The translations under genes were made by a program, and so were the position numbers. From Lutraria lutraria (taxonomy: Eukaryota > Mollusca > Bivalvia > Venerida > Mactridae), in NCBI GenBank assembly GCA_964023205.1, contig OZ026835.1, forward strand, positions 40,893,083 through 40,957,082: a stretch of 64,000 nucleotides of DNA, written 5' to 3'. The notes beneath the pieces were generated by a model that worked only from the letters and a program-made list of their open reading frames with translations, was not told the origin of the DNA and did not search any database. This document shows positions 24,900-38,800 of the stretch, piece by piece (the stretch's first letter is position 1; every line of letters begins with the position of its first letter).

Positions 24900-27495
24900 C
24901 GCTGTTTGATAATGTTTTAATTACAGACGATGTCGCCCGATTGTTTTTGGAATTTATTATATTGCTATTGTCATAACCGCCCATACATGTTTTACGTCCA
25001 GGGGCTTTAATATACTAGTACATGTTACCATGAAGTTGCACTTTTCGCAGATACTGTTCTTGTAAACAAAGATGGTTTGCACAATATATATCAACATGTG
25101 TAAGTATATTCCCGTTGAATATACACTTAAGACTTTATAAATCATACCAGCGTTGACGTAAATGGCTAGGCTGTAGTTTGTACGTGGATTAGCCTTATCT
25201 AAATCAAAATACAAACATAGCACGTGGGAAGCTAATTAGCAAAATAGAGTATTATGTATCAGTTGCGTTTTTTAAGTACTCGAGCATTCTACTATCGTTG
25301 TGACTCATCGACAAAACAGTATCTCATGGTGATTAACCAAACTGATAAAACAGGACTGTACAATAGCAGGGCTCGTATACAGCACTGACACTACCCGTCA
25401 GAGCTAGAAAACATGATTTCTCTAAAACAACTAGCAAGAATATTGGTCATGTGTGTTCTGGTGCCTGGCTGGGTTCGACACAACAGAAAGAACATATTTT
25501 CTACTGACTACACCTTATGTAAAAAAAATTATGAAAGCCTGTATGTATGGTGCAACCAAACGGTGTTTTCAGCTGTTCTCAAACTTTGTGCCTTGTTATA
25601 TTTGTATTTTGTATTAGCAATTAGAGATCACTATTAACTTGCCCTACCACAAGAAACCGATAATTCCGTCTCACGAGGAGGACAAATGATATCTGAGCCA
25701 AATATCATTGAAGTATCTTCCCGGATTTGGGAAATAACAAGGATTGTTAACACAAAACAACAGTATTTCATAAGCAAATATATATTTGATAACATATTTC
25801 ATGAAAGATATAGAAATACAATGTATAGATCATTTATAGAGTATCAACCATCATCAAACCAGGCTCCATCATCTCTGTTAGCCTTCTTGCTTGGAACTGA
25901 AACAATACTACAGAATAAACATGACGCTGCGTTCAATAAACACAAATGCCCCCAGTGGCATGCGTGTGAAGCAATAGCCCATTTGAACAAGGTCAAGGTC
26001 GGTGTTTGATAATTATGGGTGGATTGAGAATGGTCATAAGCAACAACTGTATACATGTAAGTATTCAAGTGTTCAAGTAAGCGGTGTTCTGTAAAATCAA
26101 CTTAATCTGGTACAGAATCATTCCAAGTCCTAATTAAGTCAAGGTCAAAGTGGGATTTGTTAATACGGGTGTATTGAGAATGATCATACGCAACAATTGT
26201 AGAAGTATCAAAGCGTTCTAGCAAGCGGTATTGGTGCTAGACAAAACGGTAAAATCTACTAAACCTTGTATGGACGGAGGGACAGGACAATCACTATGTA
26301 TGCCCTGACATCAAAGATGCCACGGGCATTAAAATACAACTAAAATCAAGTCAAGGTACTATCAATACATGTTATGTATTGGCTACTGATACCGGTTTAT
26401 ATATGAATGGTTTCTGGTCCCCCTTTATACAACACAGGGCATCCTCCAAATCCACTTAACCAAAAATATAGGAATGAATAACATAAATATGCAATGTTTA
26501 GGAACAAAATATTGGCCAAATAGGTAACAGTAAATCATTTATTGTATTTGCATCATTGAACTGATTATCAGGTATGCCTACATGAAAATACAAAAGCAAA
26601 CAATGGCTGGAGTGGTCCTGGTTGCCCAACCTGTATTCATGAGCATGCACATATCTAGTCTGTCTAAAGTAATCTTAATAGCTTATATACATGCTTTCCT
26701 TCAAATTCTACTTTCTTTGTTTACCCATCTAACTATTTCCTAAAAAAATAGATATTTATAGGAATTACAGAACACATAGGAGAGGATGCCAGGTACAATG
26801 GTGTATAAAGTATTATCTGCTCAATGCAGGGGTATCATTGGATGCCACCCAACTCAATGTCGCCAGATTTTGAATAAATACATTATAAACATATCAAAGA
26901 ACAAAATGAATTTGACTTACTTAATCACAATAAATTTTTACCTGTCAAACACAATATCAATAGGGGTCTTTTACAAGTGATGACAAACTTCCAAACAAAA
27001 TCTGAGGAGCTTAGGACAAATAGTACAGTAATAAAGTACAGTAGCCGGTGCTGCCAATTAAACAAAGAATCAAGTATGTTAATTATCAGCCCTGGATTCT
27101 GCTCAACATCATTAGACTAAAGTAGCCTTATAATGGTTGTGTCAACATCTTTGATATCTGAAAATACACTGACTCATAAAACTGTATGAATTTTACACCA
27201 GGCTATCCTCCAGGATTCTCTGAAGGCATACTGCAATAGACTCGAAATGGACCTTTGGCATACTGACCTCAAAACCAACAGAGGTCATATACATGCAATG
27301 TCCAGCCTCCAAACAAAATCTGAGGAGCTTAGTTCTCTTGACCAGACAAGGTTTGGTTACATATTGACGGACCGACTGACCTTGTCCTTGGAGGTATTTT
27401 TTTACCTTTAACCTCAAGTGTGACCTTGGACGTATGGAACTGAATCTTGCACAGCAGACATTCCCACATATAAATGAATAATTGTGCACAATATT
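24900..27495. other. Gene-free stretch with a two-unit tandem repeat
   Basis: At about 25985-26275 two units of roughly 145 bp share GGTCAAGGTC..., ATTGAGAATG.TCATA.GCAACAA and AAGCGGT. ORFs at 25413-25637 and 25686-26009 have no recognisable domain or splice support. Confidence 0.4.
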
Positions 27496-27498
27496 TTA

Positions 27499-27990
27499 AC
27501 AAGAGCGCCATGATGGCCTTTTTTCGCTCACCTGTGTAAAGACTTTCTTTCATATCATTGCAACTTCTTTCTAAACATTTAACTAGGTCAGAGCCAAACA
27601 TGACCAAGAAATCATTAAGACACATATATTGAGCAACTTTCATCAGGATTTAATAAACGATGTTGTCTCTACAGTGTTATTAAGATTTAACAATGATTTG
27701 ACTTGTGAACTCTCTAATGGTCGTAATTTTGATTGGATCTTTATCAAACCTTATTAATAATCAAACCTTATTAAAATGTTTATTTCAATGATTTCTTCAA
27801 TGAGTTAAAACATAGGTCATCTAGGGTCAAAATTTGGGTCACTGGGTCAAATCCCGGGGAAACATTGTTATCACTCTAGAGGTCTCATTTTTGTTTGGAT
27901 CTTCATCAATCTTGTCAGATTGCTTGTCTGTATGATATCTCGACAAAAATAAAAATTAGGTCACCTTATTATAGGAGTAAATAATGTTTA
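27499..27990. mobile_element. Rearranged fragments of hairpin-ended repeats
   Basis: 27499-27540 is the 3' end signature in minus orientation (AACAAGAGCGCCATGATGGCC...CGCTCACC), while 27700-27945 carries internal-unit sequence (GGTCAAAATTTGGGTCACTGGGTCAAAT) in plus orientation, so two pieces of opposite polarity abut. Confidence 0.5.
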
Positions 27991-27999
27991 TGTAGATCT

Positions 28000-29500
28000 A
28001 CTAAAATATTCACCTGAAACGATGTTCAGACTCAGAGAAACATTCGCACCACAGTTTCTTCAACATTCAACCAAAGACCTATACATACATAGATAAGCAA
28101 CTAGTCTAAATCTCGCAAAGTCACGCGGCAGATTGACAAAATCTCGCAAAATCACGTTTGCTTATTGCTCATTTTCTATTGAAGACATATTAAAGTAAAT
28201 TATATCTTCCAATAGAGCAAACCATTCCCTACAAAATGATACCAAGTTGATAAAAATCGGAGCACAAAAGAAAAAGTTTTATGCAAAATACAAAGGCCCC
28301 TGCCACAGGTGCCGGGCGCGTAGCCACCCCGCCCACTAAGTCCCATTTGACTTTCCCAAAATTTCGATCAATATATTATTATAGAAAGGTATGCGACTCC
28401 GCAAAACCGAAAGTACACCTGGTTTCGAAAAAAGGCTGTCACTCAGTCATATTTCAAGCAATTCTCACAACCAGGGCATCAAAATAACCCCAACAGGTGT
28501 AGCTACTTATTTATGTACAGTTTCAGCCATGACACGCATTTAAATTGAGTACAGCTAGGTCAAAACACAATAAAACCGATAGTCGACCGACTAAGGACCG
28601 ACGCACTAACGGTAAAATTCACATACTAATTCAACCGTTCTGACAATGGAACCTATAAAAACATTGTAGTAATTATTAATTCGGAAAAAATACAACTTCT
28701 TACAATCAGCGCTTCAAGTTATTACGCCCGAAAAAGTCAGAAAGATCTATATATTTTATTTAAGTTTATCCTGATATCATATATTTATAAATACAAAATA
28801 CAATGTCTAATGGTGCCTGTTTATTATCTTCTAAATTTAATTATTAAAGCTAATTTCTAACAAAGCTAAATTGGACAAAAATTTAACCCTAAAGTGAATT
28901 TTAAGTGAAGTGACCAGTCTTTGAGACAAAAGGTAAACGTTACCTATGGAGTTCAATAAGAAAGGCAAAGATAATAAGATTTCGCTGACTTATATACTAA
29001 AAATTCCCGCCAAAAATGGATTGCATTCCCATGAAACATGAGCAATTGGTAAGATAAATTTGTAATAGCATGAGATTCATTAAGTATACTCTAGACATAG
29101 TAATTATACATTGATTAGTGTTTACACAAAGCAGTATATGGACAGGCTACAAAATCTTAACAATCAAACTACTTGATTAATACAGAAAACAATGTTATCA
29201 TAAATAAATAGTTGAAAAGTGTACACAACAGTAATATACAGTTAAACCATTCCTGCTACAATATTATTTTATTTTTGTATTTAACTTTGTTTTAATAAAA
29301 TCATCTCAAATAACTCACATTTAAAGAAGTTTGAAACAGAATGACAAAAAAATCGACATGATCTCTCATATAGACAAGAGCAAAATTAAGGGCGCTTAGG
29401 ACGACAAAATGTATATAATTATAAACTGTGCTAAACAATGTTTTACGAGAGCTACGTACGCTCCTGCAGGACTAATTCTCTTATTCGTACAGTTGATCTC
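28000..29500. other. Gene-free stretch upstream of TRAPPC10
   Basis: No conserved exon seen. 28110-28160 has a short direct repeat, CTCGCAAA.TCACG. Confidence 0.4.
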
Positions 29501-29529
29501 TGACGATTGTATAAAGTTTTAGTTATCGT

Positions 29530-29864
29530 TAAAAATTAACACCAGGATTGATCTAAATTTAACGTTGATCAATATTCAACGACTTTCTTGATCAAAATTT
29601 AACGTTGAAAACATGTCAGGGTCGACCCTTGGGGTCATTTTTCAACGGGGTCAAAATTTTATGCTACACCGGCGAATACACATTGCCGAAAATCAGTATT
29701 TATTTTTCACGGATAGATCTTTCGCATTTTACACCGGTTTCGTAATTCGGAATTTTCGGTTTTTATCGGCTTCAAAACAAATTTAGTTTCTTCAGGGCTT
29801 AAGATTTTATTGACGGATTCAGGGGAGCTGTTTTCATTGACAGCTCTAATGAAGGCTAGATAAA
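29530..29864 (+). promoter_or_regulatory. Presumed TRAPPC10 promoter / 5' UTR region
   Basis: Lies directly upstream of the TRAPPC10 start codon. AAATTTAACGTTGA is repeated at about 29549 and 29595 with inverted TCAACG pieces between. No TATA box at a clear spacing. Position is the main support. Confidence 0.35.
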
Positions 29865-29889
29865 ATGGAAGCGAAACCCATAGTAACAT
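29865..29889 (+). CDS. TRAPPC10: TRAPPC10 coding exon 1 (25 nt, start codon)
   Basis: ATG GAA GCG AAA CCC ATA GTA ACA T| then donor GTAAAT. MEAKPIVT equals the family's M..KPIVT start, and phase 1 fits exon 2. The open frame runs on to 30146 but that is intron read-through. Confidence 0.85.
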
Positions 29890-32800
29890 GTAAATGCCGT
29901 AATCGATTTGTATTTTTTTACTGCAAGTTTACTAAAACAAGTTCAAACTCCCCGCAGCGGTTACCTCCCTTGATCAGTACATTAACAAAACTGGTTCCCG
30001 TTGACTTATGTGTACAAAGCCAACAGGTACGGCCTAAATTTTCCAGGACGCTGATAGGTCAATTTCGATCGGAATCCGGGCAGAATTCTGCCCGGGGGAT
30101 CTCGCGAGACTTTGCATTATCGATGCACATTTCGCGCGTAATTTAAATAATAGATAAAGATTAGGGAACTGGATAGTGATTTTCTGAGCTTGGTCGCTGG
30201 AACACTTAATTAAGTAGCATTTAAATACACACAGTGTACTTAAATGTATTTTGAAATAGAATACCGACCCTTAAAAAAATATATATTTAAGAAATACTTT
30301 TAAAATCGAGTACTCAATCACGGTCGGTGTGACAGAATTTTTTTTCACTTATGTAGATTTTTATAATTTATATTATTATACCTTGAACTGTCAAATAACA
30401 TTAATCACCGTATACAATTGCAACTTTTTGAGTGTTACAGCCTGATTTTATATTCTTATAAAATTCATATATATGCCATGCTAATAATAAATTTAAAAGT
30501 CGTGCCCAATCTGATTCTGGACTACGTGTTTTAAAATTAATTAATGCAAACAGTATAGTTGATCATCAATTGACCAGTATATATCATTGTCTCAATTTCA
30601 ATAGATGCATTGATAAAATCAAGATAAGTAGCCAATTAAGAAGGTGTTATGCAATATTACGTAACACGACCGTCTCACTTCCTGGACCCTTAGAAGGGAG
30701 AAATATTTTATGGATCATTTCACCGAAGGGGGTCAATATATTCTTTAGCACTTGTGTCTAATACCATGTTAAATTTACAATATACAGCAAAGATCATAAT
30801 CTTAATTACTCCTAATTTAATTCAGTTCTGTAACGAATATTCACATAGTAACTTCTAGTATCTATATTTATTTTATTTTGAATAAAGGGTATCCATGAGA
30901 TATTCAAACATTAGCACTAACATCTCTGCGTACATTATGAGATGTATGGAAATCCCCGATGTTTCTCGAATGAACAGCAACCAATGAAATAGCTGAAACG
31001 GGTTGACCAATCAGAACGCTGGAAAATTTAGACCGTACCTGTTCCTTTGGTGCACTGCATCATGGAACGGGAACCAGTTTATACATTAACCACTGCCACC
31101 ACTAATGAAATTCGGCCGTCACAGAGCCGAATATTTTTTTTCACTTTTGATTTTAAATTCTTAAAACTTTTATTGAAATATTATGCTTAATGTCCAAAAA
31201 GTAAGAAATAAACGTTGAAAAGAAAAATTCTTTAAAATAGATAAACGTAATGACGTCACGATGTAAACAATGCCTTTTATTTTCAAATGTAGTGACGTCA
31301 CGATGTAAACAATGGCTATAGTTAGACAGTAACTTTTTGATTGCGCAAAAGAATTCGATCCATCAATTGTTGAAATAGAGTGTTTTCAACAAATTTTATG
31401 TGGTAAAGACGTACATTGTGAATTTACTTGTTGGTTATAGGAAATGTCTTGTTTACACCAATACATAGTTCCCACAACTACAATATTTACCTCCCTTGTT
31501 TTGAATTGGCGGCCATCTTGAAAGTCAAATTTCTTATGTGTTTAATAGAAAAAAAAACAAAAAAGTGGTTATTAACAACTCAATTTACAAAATATAACTT
31601 AATCATGAAGTTGGAAAAACCATAAGCATATCAGGTTTAAGAAAATGTAGTTGTCACATATGAAAATTCTATATTTAGAATTATCATATCAAAAATATAA
31701 ATATCCTCTATCAATGCTAGTCAAATTCAATCTGATTAAAATCATATCCTCAAACCCGCTACGCTATGAGGATCTGAAGACGACCTATAGAAGGTCACCT
31801 CAGGTGACCTTTTCCACTAGCCAATCAGCGCCTTACTTTCATAATTCTGAAAGTGATCTGATTCTATTTTTAACCGCAGTAAAAAACAATATTTGACTTG
31901 TAGTTATCACGATCACCTATTCTTACGCAACTAAATGTAATGATAGCGCCCATGTGACATGCGTGTTTATTAAATTTTCTATACTACTATGGCCGAATCG
32001 ATCAGGATTACTAAAACAATCAAAAAGTGGTTGCAGACAAATATGTTATACGTAATTTAATGTTTACTAACGTTGAAATAACATCGTCAGGTAGAAAGTT
32101 CATTCGGCCAAAGTACCGATGAAACGAGTTATACGATTGGCTGAATTATAAATAGATATAAATAGTGATCATGGAAATTCCGACTTTTGAAAATAGAAAC
32201 TGGTATAGGCCGTCATCAGATCTTGCCGTAAGGAAGATCGAATACTTTAGTCAGATTGAGTCAAATTAGACTTTCAAGATGGCCGCCAAGGGAGGTAAAT
32301 ATTGTAGATGTGGGAACTATGTATTGTTGGTCACATGATACAACTATCATCACGTGATTACAGTGGTGGCAGTGGTTATATTAGCAAAGCGTGACGTAAC
32401 TGGTGTGAGGAGTTCGAAACAAGTTAAGCGGGTCGTTACGGTCGTTAGCTTCCCGCTCTGACATGACTGACTTCTACATCTATATTGGTACTCCCAACAA
32501 TCAATTGCTGATTATGACTGGGAGGTGACTTGACCACATTGAGTCAATTATGACTATCACCTATATTTCGGTCTGATAATTCTTGCTGTTACTTAAGTTT
32601 TCCAGCTACATGGGGCCTTGTTCTTACAAACCTTCCTTTATTAAAAAAGTGAACCAGCCTACTCTCGAGGTATCAGGTCACTATGGACTGGTCCAAAACT
32701 GCCCAGTTTTTCGCAGTAACACAAGTTTCAAGTAACACATGAAAGAGATTACCAGTTTTACTAAAAAAAAACTGTTGAAATAGATGCTACATACTCTGTA

Positions 32801-35800
32801 CTCATGTATCCTCCGGTACTCTATTCTGACGCACACCGATTACGATTTTTTTTAGTTTTGATCTCGTTTTCAATTTTGTACTATCGTGTGATGTCATCCC
32901 CGCAGAATTTTACAAGTAAATGTAACGGCGCTTTCTGCTGAGCAAAAATGTGGGGATTTAGCCATTTTTGATACTTTTTAGCTCACCAGAGCACGAATGT
33001 GCTCAGGGTGAGCTTTTGTGATCGCCCTGCTTCCATCGTGCGTCGTTACGATTACGTGGCGTCCATGTTTACTTAAAACAACATCTCCTCCTACACCCCT
33101 ATGCCGATTGCAACCAAACTTTGCTGGAATGATCCTTGGGTGGTCCCCTTTCAAAGTTGTTCAAAAAATTAAATTTCATTAAAAATTCTGGTTGCTATGG
33201 CAACAAATAGAAAAAAAAATCTTCTTGTCTGAAACCACAGGGCCTAGAGCTGAGATATTTGGTATGTAGCATTGTCTAATGGAACTCTACAAAGTTTGTT
33301 CAAATTATTCCCCTGGGGTCAAAATTGGCTCCGCCCCGGGGTAACTTGATTTTACATAGACTTATACAGGAAATTTAAAAAATCTTCTTCTCCGAAACCA
33401 CAGGGCCTAGAGCTAAGATATTTGGCATGTAGCATTGTCTAGTGGACCTCTACCAAGTTTGTTCAAATTATTGCCCTAGGGTCAAAATTGGCCCCGCCCC
33501 TGGGGTCACTTGATTTATAAAGACTTATATAGGAAAATTTTAAAAAATCTTCTTCTCTGAAACCACAAGGCCTAGAGCTAAGATATTTGGTATGTAGCAT
33601 TGTCTAGTGGACCTCTACCAAGTTTGTTCAAATTATTGTCCTAGGGTCAAAATTGGCCCCGCCCCGGGGTCACTTGATTTATATAGACTTATATATAGGA
33701 AAATTTAAAAAATCTTCTTCTCCGAAACCACAAGGCCTAGAGCTAAGATATTTGGTATGTAGCATTATCAAGTGGACCTCTACCAAGTTTGTTCAAATTA
33801 TGGCCCTAGGGTAAAAATTGGCCCTGCCCTGGGGTTTATTCTATTTTACATAGGAAAATTTAAAAAATCTTCTTCTCCGAAACCACAAGACCTAGAGCTA
33901 AGATATTTGGTATGTAGCATTGTCTAGTGGACCTCTACCAAGTTTGTTCAAATTATTGCCCTAGGGTCAAAATTGGCCCCGCCCCGGGGGTCACTTGATT
34001 TATATAGACTTATAATAGGAAAATTTAAAAAATCTTCTTCTCCGAAACTGCAAGGCCTAAGGCTTAGATATTTTGTATGTGGCATTGTCTAGTGGACCTC
34101 TACCAAGTTTGTTCAAATTATGGCCCCAGTGGTCAATATTAGCCCTGCCCTGGGGTTTATTCTATTTTATATAGGAAAATTTTAAAAAATATTCTCCGAA
34201 ACCACAAGGCCTAGAGCTAAGATATTTGGTATCTAGCTTTGTCTAATGGACCTCTTTTAAATATGTTCATATAATGGCCATGGGATAAAAAACGGCCCAG
34301 ATGGGTCACTTGATCTTACTTAGACTCTTATAGAAAACTTCAACAATGTTAATCTCCACATGACCTTTTCTCCTGGTGAGCATTTATAGGGCCATCATGG
34401 CCCTCGTGTTTAACAGATTTTATAAATAGACATTGAAAACTATGTATTTTTCTTATTACTTAATTGACAAAATGTTGAAGCAAAATATTTTTCTTGAAAC
34501 AATGAGAAAATAAAGCGATCTGCTGGCGCATCCTCGCTCGCTATTTTTATAAAGTCACGTGATGGTCATATGAGCTGTAATGTGATCTACAATTGAAATA
34601 TTCACTGTCTAGAGATGTGTACTTGGTAGGTAACAAGGATCGCTCAAATTGCAGTTAACAAAAAATAGTGTGTCTTATAAATGCTGCAGAATAACTTAAT
34701 TCTTTGATTTCTCTTTATTTTTTTCACTTTTTTCTGTAACTAAAGGTCAGGTGCAGAAATTATTCCACAACTTAAATGAGAGAGGTCAATATCATATCAA
34801 GTGTAAGGAGACTGGTGCCACCACAAGGACAGCAGCTTTACATTTATGCATTTTTTTCTGCAAAAAATACCATTAATTATGTTTTTGTTCTTAAAACAAT
34901 ATTTGCTACACATTTTTTTTAAAATTGTAACATAATGTTGCTAAAATGAGTACTTATTATTCACAGTGAAAATCAAGAGTTATTTATGTCTAGGTGTAGT
35001 TAAATATAGAAATCAATCAAATGCGTCGTTTCATTGTACTCTCATTCAGCCATTGTTGATAGTCTTCACTTATGAAACTATGGGTTCTGTGGTTAGAAAA
35101 TGTATTTTATCTATGCAGGTAGTTGTATTTAGTGGTAGATGCAACTTCCTCGATAATCGTATATGTATTAAAATAAGGTGTCGTCGCCTAGCTGGTGTAT
35201 AGATGATCAATAATTAATCGATATTCTATTGTTTTAGCGATGTAGTACCGTAGCATAGCGGGAGAGTATTAGACGCCTGTTATTAAAATGGCTGTTGTTT
35301 TATTAAGTATGGACTAATTCTTTTAAATGTAACCTTGTTAGAAAGCTGAAATATAGCCGATTTTGGAAGTGTACTTATTTTTTCCCTATCTTATAAATTG
35401 ATCGAGAAATGACGAGTTAAATGAGATTCAATTTTTTTTTCGTTTATTACGCTGTGGTGGAAACATGCCCGGCTTTGTGTACATGTTCAAATAAAATTGT
35501 CATGTTTTTGTCAATCATTAACCAATTGTTTTTTAAGTAACCATGTTAAAAAGCTAAAAGATAGCTGATTTTAGAAATGTACTTATTGTTTCCCTATCTT
35601 ACAAATTGATCGAGAAATGACGAGTTTAATGAGATATTTTTTTCGTTTTTCGCGCCGTGGTGAAAAAAAATGCCCGACATTGTGCACATGTTTTAATTAA
35701 ATGATCATTATCTTTTCACCAACACATTTAATAAATATTGGAAGTAACAGAAGATTGTGTGCAGTAAGTGTTCCCAGTATCATTTTTGGTATAAGAAGTG

Positions 35801-38800
35801 AGGAAAACCACTTCATGTATGTCGCAGTAAGAGGCATACATTTTTTAAAAGTTGTCATTTCGACCCTTTTTAGAGAAATTTCACAACTACACAGAGGAAA
35901 CATTGTCAACAAAATCGCCTTACAAATCAATGCAGATGATTCTTTAATGTATCAATCATTGAAAAACATTGATTTTGAACAAATGCATACATCGGTCTTT
36001 ACGACTGTTCTGCACCGATTTACCGCTTATTCACGTCTTTCCGCCATTTTTCAAAATACTCGATCGGCAATGTCGAACTTTTTCCCATTAATTTAGCCTA
36101 ATTACAAGACGATACATCAAAATTATTCATGCATGCTTAGTCTCAAAGTGCTTACCTATTACATTATACCATAAATATTTTCCGAAGATAAGTAATGATT
36201 CGGCATAAATCAATAAAAGTTATACTATATGTACATTCTTTTCAATGCGACTGCGCATGTGCGCGTGGATAACGACAAGTGTTTCGACCGGATTTTTAGT
36301 TGCATCTACCGTTAATACAACTACCTGATCTATGTAAACATGATGTAAAACGATAAATAAATTATCAAACTTTGCAATGCAAAGGTAATTTATTGCTTTA
36401 TTTTTTACTTAGTTATCATAAATAATAATTTATTCTTAAGTGCGTCAGAACTGTGTACGTGAGGATATATTTAGTAAACTGTAAAGTACACAATACAGCC
36501 CTAAACACAATTTATGATTTAATATAATACGCAATAATGTCACAGGACATTAAAGACAAAATTAATGCATACTCTGTAACAACATATTATAAAGAGCCTT
36601 TAAAAGTCACACATTAAACATAGCATTCAGATTAACAATAAAGTTTATTTAACCTCTTGTAGAACAACTTTAAAGTGCGACCTGTTTTGGTACAGGCTGA
36701 TATGGAGTTAGACTGTTTTGGTATTGTGCCGTTTTTAAAGTGGTCCATTTTGACCGACATTCACTCTCAAAAGGACGTTTGTCTCGAAGGATTCAAAACT
36801 ACCATTTTCGTCTGAAATATCTTTATCTAGTTTTTTAACGAATTGCACAAAGCATACTTTTTATCTGTAAAAATTGTTAGCCAGGATTCACATGAATACA
36901 TAATCAGAGTAAGGCCATCACTTGAGCTGGGAGACTCGTGAGCGAGTGGTTAATGTAGCTGATTTCAAATCACTGTAACCTATCACTGATAGAGGGTTGT
37001 GGGTTGGAACTGCTACTGACCATCTCTCTTTATGTGAGAAAGTAGGCAGTCGGAGGATGGGTCTTAGTACTGGTTCTTCTCAGGAACGATGCATATGTGA
37101 ACTGTCAGCCTCATATGACTCTGACTGTTGAAAAGAGGCGTAAAACCAGATATAAACAAACAAAACTTGAGCTGGTGGTGTCAAATCACTGAAAATTACT
37201 TATTTTGACTAGATGTAACTAATAAAATTTTGATAATTTATACATTTTCATGAAGGTGATTGTTGTCTGAATTATTGCTTTTCAGCTCATGGGAATCAAG
37301 TTGTGTTTTCATCATTTCATAGACATCTCCTGGAGACATTGCCTAAGGAAACGACAGAATGGCGAAGGTATATAGACGGCTAGATCATACAACGATATTT
37401 TCAGTTCAAGTACAATCAAACCTGTGTTAGCAGCCACCCTGTGAATAAAGGCCACTCTTTTAAAACAGTCAATGAATATTTAGAACAAAATGACCTCCAA
37501 AAAGGCCACCTGTCAATAAAGGCAACATTTTGTCTTTTCTTTGTTCACCTAGGTTTGACTGTACTTTCTTTGCTTATAATTACCACCAAATTTCGGCCTC
37601 TGTTAAAGAAGGGAAAAAGACCCTGTCTTTGTGGTTTAGCCAGTCCTAACTTAAAAGTAATCCTGTTTTCTTATGATTGTTAGCAAGGATCAGGGCCCTA
37701 GCTGCACTTTAGGGGAAGGGGCCCAGGCCCCCCAGGTAGGGGAATTTTGTGTCATTTTGAGGAAAAATGGGAATTTCAGGGGATTTCAACTGCCTTATAA
37801 CCCTGCAATAAACAGTTTAAGCTTAAAATAGCTGTATTCAAATATATTACATAAATTAATATACAATTCATTTTTGGGGGGGGGGATTTTTGTCAAATGA
37901 GGGCCCTGAGGATGGTCTTGCTAAATGAAGTATAGCTTCAAATCTTTCAAAACTATGAAAATGTTTCTTTGATATGTTATCATAATTGTAACATTGTGTG
38001 AATATGTTTCAGATCATATGGTAGACCAGCAAGAAATGTGCATGTTGAAGCCAGTTTTGTACCTTATGATGATGATATATTACCTGACGACTCTGTTAAA
38101 ACTTTAGTTAGTCGTCTGTACTTCCACATATTCTGGATTGACTGTGTATGTACCAGTGTTTCATTATTTTGTGTTGCTTTGAACTTCAAAGTGGGCTTAT
38201 TTACATGTTTTGCAGTCTTCATAAAAAACTTCATTAAGCACTCGACATTCGGTCCAGTGAAAATGCAAATTTTACTGGACAATACACTAGTAAAAAGTGG
38301 TTAAAATATTTCATTTTTTGTTCCAAGGTCTGGGAATAAATTCTAAGACTGTTTGGTGGTTCAGTTTTACTCTCTGACAGCTTTTCTGCCTGTATGTAAA
38401 ATGGTGCATACTCTTAACATGATTTAGCACATATTAATCAACTCAGGCTGCTAGTGCACATACATTGATCTATAAAGAAGCAACTGGAACAAACTATGCT
38501 TATCTAAAATTCAGTTTGGATTGAAACCATTGATAATTCTTTTATCAAGAAAGTATTTACTAGGAAATAAATGATGGTACCAATGTTTATACATTTTATT
38601 ACAAAGAATTCAGAAGGTTATGTTAATTTTTTGTTTGATAAAAATAGCTAACTTCTTTTTGAAATTGTCCGCAGGACCTAGAAACATACAAACAGAAAGT
38701 AAAGGAGGAGATCAGTGATTGGACAGCTGCTTTGAAAAGTAAGAATATTCCTGATTGGTTAATTGTCGTATCTAATAGCGATGAAAATAAGAGCAAGACT

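Noticed and set aside
25413..26009. Plus-strand ORFs of 74 and 107 aa, the first with hydrophobic ends
   Set aside because: No motif, no splice partners; lengths are expected by chance in this much sequence.
29865..30146. 93-aa plus-strand ORF starting MEAKPIVTC
   Set aside because: Only the first 25 nt match TRAPPC10; the rest is intron read-through after a GTAAAT donor that keeps phase with exon 2.
38064..38282. Minus-strand ORF of 72 aa
   Set aside because: Antisense shadow of TRAPPC10 exon 3 and the following intron.
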